From Eupeodes corollae (taxonomy: Eukaryota > Arthropoda > Insecta > Diptera > Syrphidae), in assembly GCF_945859685.1 (NCBI RefSeq), contig NC_079147.1:264544572-264608571 (forward strand): DNA of 64,000 nt, read 5' to 3'. Below are positions 56,353 to 64,000 of this stretch, piece by piece. Positions within the stretch are counted from its first letter, which is position 1, and every line of letters starts with the position of its first letter. The position numbers were made by a program, and so were the translations under genes. Under the pieces are notes generated by a model, which searched no databases, had not been told where the DNA came from, and was given only the letters and a program-made list of their open reading frames with translations.

Positions 56353-56625
56353 AGGTGGCGCTAGAGTGCTTTGAGAACCAGGACCTAGTGACTTACAATT
56401 TTCGACCATTTCTGTGTGCGAGTAATGTTTTCAGGGATGGAGGGTATTACGGTTACGACCGGCTAATTTTAGAAAGCACTTTTCATGACAAGAATTACTC
56501 TTGGAGAATTTGTCAATTCCTCACAGGAGGCAGTACCCGTGCAAAAAAAAACTTAAGATAGCACAGTTTGGGTTTAAACCCCAAGACCTCTGGCATGACA
56601 GTCCAACGCATTAAGTCTGGCCCTG
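56353..56625 (-). mobile_element. tRNA-derived SINE, antisense
   Basis: On the minus strand the 5' end is tRNA-like: TTAATGCGTTGGACTGTCAT resembles a worn A box (TGGTTAGTGCG in the remembered consensus), and GGGTTTAAACCC near 56570-56582 resembles a worn B box (GGTTCGAATCC). The body continues with ACTGCCTCCTGTGAGGAATT. The 3' end is TAGCGCCACCT at 56353 (plus-strand AGGTGGCGCTA), identical to the 3' terminus of the RTE-like LINE at 61587. A second, partial copy lies near 59725-59850. Pol III transcription would be lost with these boxes. Confidence 0.78.
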
Positions 56626-57696
56626 TATATTTATAGCAAACAAACATAACAAGTTGATGTTATAGGCTTATGTTTGATAGGTTGTTAACTTTTGTTTGTC
56701 ATGGAGAGTGGTTTTAAAGGCTTTTTGAACTTGTTTGATTTTTTCGTTTTACTGTAGCATGCAATTTAAATTAAATTAAACCAACAAGTTACTGTAACAT
56801 CAGCAAAAAGTATAAACATCATGTTTAAGTAAACTAATTTTGCTTTAGTTATTTTTTTTATCATCTTAGGCACTATTTTGTAACTTGAAGCGTATTAATC
56901 CATTATTTTTATTAATAAATTTTCTTTTGAAAAAAAACTATTCATTAAATATTTCGTATTTAAATCAAAATCGGTATAAATGATTAATGTAACATTTTTA
57001 TTTTCAATTAATCAAATAATTCATCTTAAAACTACAAACAACAATTTAATTAACGTATGTTTTCAATTCATCTTCATCCTGTTTATCTGCCAACATTTGA
57101 AACACACATTTAATCTAATAAAAGAACTTTAACAAATTACAAAAAAAAAGTAAAAAAGAAGAAAAACACAAACGGGTCAGAAAAATCCATCCATTTGGTG
57201 GAAATTTTCATTTTCTTAAATTTAATCCCAAAAATGGGTCATAGTCCGGGATGGAAATTTCAATAATTTATAAGTACATAGTAAATTTACACTAACGAAT
57301 TATTTTTGTTTTGCGTGAGAGACATAGGGTCAAAATAAGTCAACGAATTGTTAAAAGCGTTTATTTAGTAAAAAATTGTAATGCTTAGTAAGTAAAATAA
57401 TAATTCACTTTTATTAAAACTGAAGCTTCTGAATACGCCTAAATAGTGACAGCTCTTTAAAACACATAGCATTGGATAATAATATAAAAATATGGAGATA
57501 ATAATTTTAAATACTAAAGTAAATTGGGTTGGAAAATAAATCAGTTATATATTTTAAAAATTATGTTTTATTTTAAAAAATTATTACAAATAGGTAAAAT
57601 AACGAATTGCATGGTTCTTATCATAATTGACATTATAATGATCTTATGTGAGATTGGTGACCTTCAAAACTAAGGATTACAAAACTTTAAGAAAAT
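56626..57696. other. AT-rich spacer
   Basis: No gene is seen. Ends at the left end of the next TIR element. Confidence 0.5.
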
Positions 57697-58515
57697 GGCG
57701 CAAAATTTTAAACAACCTATTATTAAGGCCTTAGCACGATACTAGTTAACAATTTACTATATACATAGTAATCTACTAACTTTTCACTAATTTTAAACAC
57801 TTTTTATTGTTTTGCTAACTAGTATCATGCTAAAACCATTTTATTAAAAAAAAAACATGAACACATCTAAATAATGACAGATTGTGGAGCAAACAAAACA
57901 AACATACCTTAATATTTTTGCAAATGTCAAAGTGACAACATTGAATTTGTATTTTCTTTTTTCATTTTGTTTTCATAGCTCGCCGTGGTTTATTTATTTA
58001 TTTATATTTTTTCGTTTTTCGGAATTAACTTGCAATTTATAAAATTTTTGTTAACATTTTGTTTTCAATTCAAGTCGATGCTTGGAACCGTTGCTGTCAT
58101 GATTAGTTCTGGTGTGACAACAAAGGCAATCCCATACTCACCCGGTCTAGGTACAAAACAACTTGCCTGGACAGCACATTGTGCCATTATTGGTGGTGTA
58201 GTGGCTCCACTTTGCTTTTTGCGTAGACCAATTCTGACAGGGGTTTTATGATATGTATAAATAAATTTTATTTCACAATTTATCAATTTTAAAACACTGT
58301 CACATTTGAGAAAAATGACAAGAAAAATCTGTATGACATAGATTTAATACGATACTAAAAAGATAAAGTAGCCATTTGGTGATTTTAACTTTAGTAAAAT
58401 GTTAAGAAGATAGTACGATACTAAACTCGTTTAAAATTATCAAAATCCTTTTTTTAACCTAGTATCATACTAAAAATGATTTAACATCGTACTAAATCGT
58501 CTAAAATTTTGCGCC
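57697..58515 (+). mobile_element. TIR element carrying a host gene fragment
   Basis: The left end reads GGCGCAAAATTTTAAAC and the right end is its complement (GTCTAAAATTTTGCGCC), flanked on both sides by AAT (57694-57696 and 58516-58518), a possible 3-bp target duplication. Both subterminal regions fold back on themselves through repeated words of the type TTAG-x-A-x-GATACTA: 57733 region, complement at 57820-57840, 58347, 58411, and complement near 58461. Such subterminal repeats are typical transposase-binding regions. The middle carries a GHITM exon with intron-like DNA. No transposase is encoded, so it is non-autonomous. Superfamily is not determined. Confidence 0.68.
58075..58239 (+). 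pseudogene. GHITM: GHITM-like (growth hormone-inducible transmembrane protein) exon fragment
   Basis: 55 codons read LGTVAVMISSGVTTKAIPYS, then PGLGTKQLAWTAHCAIIGGV and VAPLCFLRRPILT. This matches the pattern I know from animal GHITM/MICS1, a mitochondrial inner-membrane protein of the Bax-inhibitor-1 family: IPY-x-PG-x-G-x-K-x-LAW-x2-H, then VAPL-x2-L-GGP. The usual GGP is RRP here, two single-base changes that point to relaxed selection. The fragment is preceded by an intact-looking splice acceptor (GTTTTCAATTCAAG) and breaks off after PILT without a donor, then TGA. It appears to be captured genomic DNA, not a processed mRNA copy. It is enclosed by the TIRs at 57697 and 58515. Confidence 0.72.
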
Positions 58516-58569
58516 AATATTTTTAAATACTTCCCTTTAATATCAAACATTTCTAATATTTTTTTGACG

Positions 58570-59700
58570 TGCATAACAAGCGCACAATCAAGGGGCATTA
58601 ATACCCTTATTATGCACTGTGCGAGCACTAGGAAAGGAAGACACGGTTTGACAAGAGATATGGATGTACATCGGTTTTGAATTATTGAATATTGCTATGG
58701 TTAGCAAAGATAAAGTGTGGTAAGGCATCCAATATTCGCGTAGTACGGCTAAGGAACGAATCTCTGTACTTTACAATACGGCCGAAATGGGTTTGAGGGT
58801 GTACTGATGAGAATTCCTAGAAGCACGATTATTACAGTTGAACTTTTTAAGAGAAAAAATGCAACTAGCTATTATCTACAGCATAAATCGTTAAATAGCG
58901 GTAAAAAAGGGTGAGACAAGAAGATTTACGACGATGTTTAAGCGACGTAAAGGAACCAACGATGATATTATGACTACACAATTTAAATGTAATGAAGAAG
59001 AAACAATGTATTGGATTAGAAGTTGCAGACAGAGAATCATTAATAAAAATTGAAGAAAAAAGTAGTGGAGATAGAACAGAGCCCTGTGGCACACCAGTAT
59101 TTATTTGTAATTTTCAGACTTGATCCCCTTCAATACTAATTGTATTGAATGATCCGAAAGGTAACTACTAATACAATGAATGGGGATTCATGAAACCTGA
59201 AAGCACTCGTTTTCGATAAGAGAGCTTGATGCCAAACCCTTTCAAATGTCATTAAAATATCAAGTGCAATAATCTTACTTTCTCCAAAATTATGTAAAGA
59301 TTTGCTTCACTGTTCGTTGAGATCAATTATGAGATCACCAGTGGACCAATTGTTACTGTCGGTCATTAAGAACCTTTCGATTTTCGGGATATTTCTTGAG
59401 CTGATAATTAATCAGCATTTCCAAGACTTTGGAAAGACGGGAAATAAGTGCAATCGCTCGGAACAAGATTTGAGAAGTAGGACAGATGAAAAAGCTTTCA
59501 CAATGGTTTTTCTAGGGTTGAAGAACACCTCTTCAGAACAATAGAGGGGATATCATCTGGACCGGCGGATTTATGTGTGTTGAGACTTTTTAAGACGCTT
59601 ATCACAGTGCGAATGCGAAAACAGATTGGTCCCATAGAATCACTAACGCGCTTTAGTTCAGCCGGGTTGAATTGGCGGTGAACTGCCTAGCAAGGATATT
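58570..59700 (-). mobile_element. CR1-like LINE, copy B, antisense
   Basis: The 3' end at 58590-58630 repeats the CCCTTATTATGCA tail of copy A. The minus strand then gives the worn C-terminus (NRDSFLSRTTR-like, 58740-58780) and SFTSLKHRRKSSCL. A palm follows in which an internal deletion joins SNPIHCF directly to thumb residues, removing FADD (ORF 58865-59092 with VPQGSVLSPLLFSSIFIND). Finger fragments continue to about 59700. The insertion is older or more decayed than copy A. Confidence 0.85.
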
Positions 59701-59724
59701 GATAAATAAAACCATAAATTGGGT

Positions 59725-59850
59725 GGAACAGCAGGCCGTTGGGACTAGGGCCAAGTGACTTAAAAATTTCAATCATTCATGTGTTCGAGTATTGTTGTCA
59801 AGGATTGAGAGTTTTCATGACAACTTTACAGGGATTTGCCTATTCCGCTT
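59725..59850 (-). mobile_element. Partial SINE, same family as 56353-56625
   Basis: The plus-strand sequence GACTAGGGCCAAGTGACTTA, then CATTCATGTGTTCGAGTATT and GTTGTCAAGGATTGAGAG lines up with the 3' body of the SINE at 56385-56440. The tRNA-like head is missing. Confidence 0.55.
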
Positions 59851-60264
59851 AAACAGATCTTTAGATACAGAATCAAGTTCGTAAGACCCAATCGTAAATT
59901 TCATTTTATATTGATTGAAAGCGATTCGAGCAATTAGTAAAGAGACAATAAGAAATTGGAAATATTGACCCTAGTTAAACAATCCACATTCTTTTAGTGT
60001 GGCTAAAGAGTGACAATCTATAATTAACAGTTCTTCCGAAGGGTAAACAGCTATTGCGAATGATTTATTAGTATTTTCCAAATCTCGAATTTTATAGTTA
60101 ATCAAAAACTTTACAATATTACTTCTCGAACTATAACACCGATTATAGTGGGTGTTTATTCAAATGAAAAGCTCTATAGTACACTACGAAATCTGTCTAT
60201 ACAATCGACAAATAAATAAAACATCGTCGTCATCACATTTGAAGTATGTAGGTATACTTTACCC

Positions 60265-60300
60265 TATAAATACACAATTAGGTCGCGCCTTCCACTCGTA
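60265..60300 (+). promoter_or_regulatory. Possible TATA-type core promoter
   Basis: CTATAAATACAC at 60264-60275 is a strong insect TATA box. About 28-30 bp downstream lies TTCCACTCGTAGAC, where a start site could fall (CCACTC is a poor initiator match). The next ATG (60334) is followed by only two codons, so a coding link is not shown. Confidence 0.25.
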
Positions 60301-60377
60301 GACATTAGACTTCAACATTAGTCACTTCAAAAGCATGTGTGTATAAAGTTTTGTTTCTATCTGTTAACTCGCCTCTA

Positions 60378-60401
60378 TTTTTTTTTTTTTTTTTTTTTTT
60401 T
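60378..60401 (+). repeat. T24 homopolymer
   Basis: 24 uninterrupted T; could be the complement of a poly(A) tail of an antisense retroelement, but no such element is recognised to the right. Confidence 0.7.
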
Positions 60402-61570
60402 GATTAGACACTAAGGCGAGAGTGCGGCATCAAGACAAGATAAATTATTGTTCATCTGATCTCAACCGTGAACTTCAAACTCAAAACATTTATACTACAG
60501 ATTTCTTTCTTCAGCTTGTAGGTTCCTTTCATAGATACTATGTGTATTTTTTAAGCTTTTTTTTGTTAAGTGTAAGATCATTGTTTTTGTCAAAACAGAT
60601 GTTTCCATTTCCAATATTAGCTGCAAGAGCGACGAAGAATTCCACAAATAAAACGAACAAACTTCTAGTTATTTGGTCTTTTTCTTTAAAGAGATAAATC
60701 AATGACATATTTTGTGCATCAGGCAAAAGTATCTTAAGGTTCTATTTACATCAAGCATACTCTTGGTTATTTTCTTGTTTTTTTTTTTGTGTTAGGTTTT
60801 ATTTAATATTTGCCTTTTATTTTTTAATTTAAAGGTGGATGCACAAGAACAAGTAATTTAACTAGCCTAACATCCTGGCAAATAAAAATATCATATTTCA
60901 CATTTTTCTCGTGTATCCTTTTTGTTGTTGTTGTTTAATATGTTTGCTGCATGCTTATACCTAGTTCCATGTAAAACATATGCAATCCTCATGCTGGCTA
61001 TGGCTTGAACAATCTCAAGAGGTACACACTGTATGCAGAAGCAAAGAGTGGTGCAGTGGATTTGGTTAGGTTTTGAATACGTGTTCCAATTTTAATGTTT
61101 GGGAAGTAAATACTTATCTATAAAAGATGAGTGCACATTTCCTAAAAACTCATGCAGGTGCAGTTTTTTTCAACATTTTTGTTTGCATTTTTTTAGTCTC
61201 GGGTCTCAGGAAGAAGAATCCTATTACATTCCAAGAGCGCGGGTGGTTTATGATGGTGATGATGTTGGATGAAAAATAGCTTCTCTATGCAGAATATAAT
61301 GTGGATGCTCTTAATGTGAACATAAATTACATAATTGGTTCCAAGTGGAGGTCTTAGTGATGGATGAAGGAAAAGGTATATAAAGTACTTACTTGGAATA
61401 TAGAACTTGGTTGATATTTTATTTTTTCGTAATTTAATGCGCGGAATGGTGACAGGTATCCCAGTTTTTTAAGAGGACGTAATGCAAGTATGGAGGCACT
61501 TAGACCAGACAATATAATATAGAATTATAAAAATTAAACCTATTTGTAAATGTTGCACTTCACTTAATAA

Positions 61571-62240
61571 CTTACTTACTTACTTAAGGTGGCGCTACAG
61601 TCCGAGGCGGACCTGGGTCTCAACCAACAAGCGTCTCCAGCCAGCTCGGTCCCTAGCTAGATGTCTCCAGTTTCGCACGCCAAGTTGGTTGCGATTTTCA
61701 AGAGTTATTCTTTGTTTGATTTCAGCGCTGGTGTCGTTGTCTGTATTAATAGCGGTGCCTAGGTAGACAAAGTCCTCAACTATATCAAAGTTATAGCTGT
61801 CAATGATGACCCATCTTCTTCGCTTCCGTCGCAATGCTCAAAAACGCTCCACTGACGCTTTGATCTTCCAATTATGTCAATATTTGGAAGATTGTGCCTC
61901 TAGTGTTGACGGTTGAGTTTTGCACAATTCTTTCCAGAACGATGTTAAAGAAGTCGCATGACAGTGCATCGCCTTGTCTAAAACCTTTTTTGACATCAAA
62001 TGCTTTGGTGTGATCTTATCCGACCTTGATAGTGCAACGTGCATTCTCCATCGTCATTCTGCACAAACGAATAAGTTTAAACAGGGATGCCAAAACAAGA
62101 CATTGCTTCCCTATAGATACTGTCATACGCGGCTTTAAAATCGATAAAGAGATGGTGGGTATCGATTTGAAGCTCCTGGGTTTTTTCCAAAATCTGCCGT
62201 AGTGTGAATATTTGGTCGATAGTGGACTTTCCACTTCAAA
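61571..62240 (-). mobile_element. RTE-like LINE, copy 2, internally deleted, with (AAGT)n tail
   Basis: Antisense. The tail is (AAGT)n, seen as CTTACTTACTTACTT at 61571-61585, directly next to AGGTGGCGCTACAG, the LINE 3' end. Minus-strand residues in order: KYSHYGRFWKKPRSFKSIPT, RLCRMTMENARC, a DALSCDFFNIV-like palm at about 61960, then, after a deletion, VEDFVYLGTAINTDNDTSAE and IKQRITLENRNQLGVRNWRH, where ITLANR has been joined directly to the C-terminal RNQLG-x-RNW-RHLARDRAGW. The YADD region is also lost. Same family as 19670-21345, with a more complete tail. Confidence 0.85.
61595..61834 (-). pseudogene. RTE-like LINE deletion-fused C-terminal ORF
   Basis: 79 codons: DFVYLGTAINTDNDTSAEIK and QRITLENR fused by a deletion to NQLGVRNWRHLARDRAGWRR. 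The intervening segment that copy 1 keeps (YGLRRQLSS to AEAWTLS, and beyond) is gone, yet the frame is retained across the junction. It ends at the 3' UTR. Confidence 0.78.
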
Positions 62241-62267
62241 AGATTTTGTTTAAACTAAAGAACCATA

Positions 62268-63060
62268 ATCATATTAAAATAAATAGGAGCATGGCAATCT
62301 GTCGATGTTGGATTAAAAAAGTTGTCAGTTGAATTATACTTAAAAAATTTAAAATTACCAACAATATTTTTCATATAAGGAAATATTTTGGATTGAAAAT
62401 GTAATTTTGTAAAATCAGCCCTATCATGAATTCCATCGTAATCGGAAATTTGTACGAATCCCGAAAAACTGTATCATGAAATCCGTTCGTAGTGAAAAAT
62501 CGCCTACAATTTTGCGTTACGAACGGATTTAATGATACAGTTTTTCGTGATTCGTGAAAATTTCCGATTACGATGGAATCCATGATAGGGCTGAATATAT
62601 TTTTAGTCGAAAACAAATTTTTACCAATTTTAGTAGCATTTCTTTAATTTTTACAAATTGTATGAATGAAATTAAATTGAGGGATATCAAGAAACGAACA
62701 TCAATTTTTACCAAATTTGCGTACTATTTTTTTTATGAAAAAACTGACTGTTGGATTTTTATAAAAAAAACTACTAAAGATCGAAAACAATATTTTCTGT
62801 GAAATATAAAAAGTTTGAAGACAGTAATTTTAATTTTTGAAAAGCTGTTTGAGTCGAAAGTAATTTTTGACCACGTTTTAGTGTTGTTTCTTTTTAGGTT
62901 TTAATTTTTTGTAAAAAAAACTGTCAATTCGATTTTTTTCAAAATATTATTGAATGTTGACAATAATATTTTTTAAAAGATAAAAGTAGTTTAAAGCCAA
63001 TATCTCAAAGTTTTAAAAAGATATTTAAGTCGAAAATTAATTTTTACCAACTTTAAGTAG
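62268..63060 (-). repeat. Foldback-family fragment, inverted third copy
   Basis: The complement of the 22300-23062 element: the conserved centre (ATCTGTCGATGTTGGATTAA, complement near 62297-62316), then inverted units with GTCGAAAAC/GTCGAAAGT/GTCGAAAAT at about 62605, 62850 and 63030, about 177 bp apart for the last two. A MITE is inserted at 62416-62593. It ends exactly where LINE copy D begins, so one of the two was cut at this junction. Confidence 0.83.
62416..62593. mobile_element. Harbinger-like MITE, 178 bp, near-perfect palindrome
   Basis: Inverted repeats of about 76 bp (62416-62491 and 62518-62593) differ at only about six positions around a 26-bp centre. Both ends begin CAGCCCTATCATG. 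The 3-bp flanks are AAT on both sides (62413-62415, 62594-62596), and the uninserted relatives of the host repeat support a single AAT there. Its terminal CAGCCCTAT is shared with the Harbinger element at 51979, which suggests the same transposase family. Little decay between the arms suggests recent transposition. Confidence 0.88.
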
Positions 63061-63311
63061 CTAAGAGTACTATCGTCAGCGAAACAATGTATTGGATTAG
63101 AAGTTGCAGACAGGAGATCATTAATAAAAATGAGAAAGAGTGTTGGAGATAAAACAGAGCCTTGGGGCACACCAGCATTTATTTGGCAGTTTTCAGACTT
63201 TAATCCATCCAATACAACTTGTATTGAACGATTTGAAAGGTAATTACTAATCCAAAGAAGCAGGGATTCATAAAAACCGAAAGAACACATTTTCGATAAG
63301 AGAGCCGCCAA
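62991..63311 (-). pseudogene. Chimeric ORF: LINE RT palm running into satellite sequence
   Basis: 106 codons. Residues up to about 83 are LINE RT (LSKMCSFGFYESLLLWISNY, GVPQGSVLSPTLFLIF, CFADDSTLSY). From there LKLVKINFRLKYLFKT is translated foldback-repeat unit. The junction lies at 63060/63061. No function is implied. Confidence 0.82.
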
Positions 63312-63630
63312 ACCTTATTAAATGCTTTTGAAATATCGAATGCAATAATCTTACTTTCTCCAAAACTATGTAAAGATTTGTTCAACTGTTCGGTGAGATG
63401 AACCATGAGATCACCAGTGGACCTATTGCTACGAAAGCCGTATAGTCGGACAATAAGGAGCTTTTGATCTTCGAGATATTTCTTGAGCTGATAATTAATC
63501 AGCGTTTCTATGACCTTGGAAAGAAGGGACTTAAGTGCAATCGGTCGGTAATTAGAGGGTGAGGAGGATTCGCCTTTTTTGGGAATAGGCTGGACAAATG
63601 CCGTTTTCCATCCGCCCCGAATCGATCACT
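63061..63630 (-). mobile_element. CR1-like LINE, copy D, antisense, best-preserved RT core
   Basis: On the minus strand from 63600: FVQPIPKKGESSSPSNYRPI, LLSKVIETLINYQLKKYLED, YGFRSNRSTGDLMVHLTEQL, SKIIAFDISKAFNKVWRLSY (first catalytic D), FYESLLLWISNYLSNRSIQV, then GVPQGSVLSPTLFLIFINDL and HCFADDSTLSY. It stops in mid-palm at 63061, where the tandem-unit repeat begins. A frameshift between WRLS and the SKMCSFGFYE block is the only clear break. No EN and no 3' end. Confidence 0.87.
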
Positions 63631-64000
63631 AAATTGATATCCCTCTTTAGACTTAAGAGGCTCCTAGATTAATGTCCAGCTGTACACACACATTTACCTA
63701 GAAGTATACAATTTTGAAAAACTGATATTTGACAGAAATTGAGATTATTCTCCAAAGCTGAAATCTATGGTATTTTTAGACAGAAGTCGTTGCTGAAAGC
63801 AACCTTAAAAATGACCAAAATCACATTTTAATTTATAGGTTAAACTTTTGGGGTTTTTTTTGGGTAGAACACATATTTTTTGAAAAGTAACCAGATGCGA
63901 TTTGTTGGAAATGTATGTTCAAGTTATTGACACTTTAGACATTTTCGTGCTTCAAACCTATGAAAGTTTTTAAGTCCTTATTTGGAAAACCTTTTATTTA
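63631..64000. other. AT-rich spacer to window end
   Basis: No supported feature. Confidence 0.5.

Larger units (their letters stand above)
59851..61570. other. Non-coding stretch with a promoter-like site and T24
   Basis: A run of 24 T lies at 60378-60401. A promoter-like block is at 60265-60300 (separate entry). A CAG-ended T-rich tract before ATGTTTCCATTTCCAATATT at about 60600 could be an acceptor, but no full gene can be traced. Nothing else is supported. Confidence 0.4.

Noticed and set aside
56355..56561. 68-codon plus-strand ORF (ALECFENQDLVTYN...)
   Set aside because: It lies wholly inside the antisense of the tRNA-derived SINE; open by chance.
56570..56620. A tRNA gene on the minus strand
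   Set aside because: Only the A-box and B-box-like parts of a tRNA are present, both mutated, and they continue into a SINE body with the LINE-type 3' end.
1..64000. CRISPR arrays, operons, bacterial or phage genes
   Set aside because: No regularly spaced palindromic repeats, ribosome-binding sites or compact gene strings exist; all coding remnants are eukaryotic transposon types.
1..64000. LTR retrotransposons or endogenous retroviruses
   Set aside because: I saw no gag zinc knuckle/protease/integrase order and no long direct repeats of LTR type; all RT remnants have LINE wording.

Overview
The window is AT-rich eukaryotic DNA, almost certainly from an insect and most likely a true fly (Diptera). 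The evidence is the mix of mobile elements: I/LOA-, CR1-, Jockey- and RTE-like LINEs, Tc1 and mariner, hAT, PIF/Harbinger, a Helitron, a tRNA-derived SINE and fly-type foldback repeats. There are no operons, Shine-Dalgarno sites or bacterial genes. I see no complete host gene. The stretch reads as intergenic or long intronic DNA filled with dead transposons of several ages. Clade names for LINEs are inferred from motifs read by eye.

Layout. 1-1938: LINE of an I/LOA-like family (RT plus RNase H), sense strand, ending in (TAACC)n. 2240-4850: antisense CR1-like LINE (copy A). 7061-8110: antisense fragment of a second I/LOA-like LINE. 10595-12230: antisense RTE-like LINE. 13518-14580: sense LINE. 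15072-16135: antisense Helitron. 16400-16640: antisense LINE tail. 17091-18370: antisense Tc1-like transposon. 19670-21345: antisense RTE-like LINE with an (AAGT)n tail. 22300-23062: element with 171-179 bp tandem units. 23200-25000: sense LINE. 26845-27930: antisense third copy of the first LINE family. 28026-28159: possible host exon. 30813-31215: 7-bp satellite. 31216-32932: antisense Jockey-like LINE holding the longest open frame here (563 codons). 33545-35085: sense CR1-like copy C. 35086-36340: sense LINE with an A-rich tail. 36380-38315: sense second copy of the first LINE family. 38580-38690: sense scrap of the CR1-like family.

44710-46430: two convergent mariner remnants. 48609-50816: a complete-ended hAT element with the 8-bp target duplication CTATAAAG. 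51979-52961: a Harbinger element with TTA target duplication and a cut-short transposase. 53173-55622: a foldback element with inverted arrays of the same 171-179 bp unit. 56353-56625: antisense tRNA-derived SINE. 57697-58515: a TIR-bounded element that carries a fragment of a host GHITM-type mitochondrial inner-membrane protein gene. 58570-59700: antisense CR1-like copy B. 61571-62240: second RTE-like copy. 62268-63060: inverted third copy of the tandem-unit element, with a Harbinger-like MITE nested in it. 63061-63630: CR1-like copy D.

How the parts relate. The RTE-like LINE and the SINE share their 3'-terminal sequence (AGGTGGCGCTA on the plus strand), which suggests that the LINE mobilised the SINE. 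The 983-bp Harbinger and the 178-bp MITE share their first nine bases (CAGCCCTAT), a likely autonomous/non-autonomous relationship. The most unusual object is the GHITM-carrying TIR element, a possible gene-capturing DNA transposon. Several GC-richer single-copy islands (8150-8480, 25480-25680, 40560-40900, 47990-48260) match no transposon I recognise and could be host regulatory DNA.
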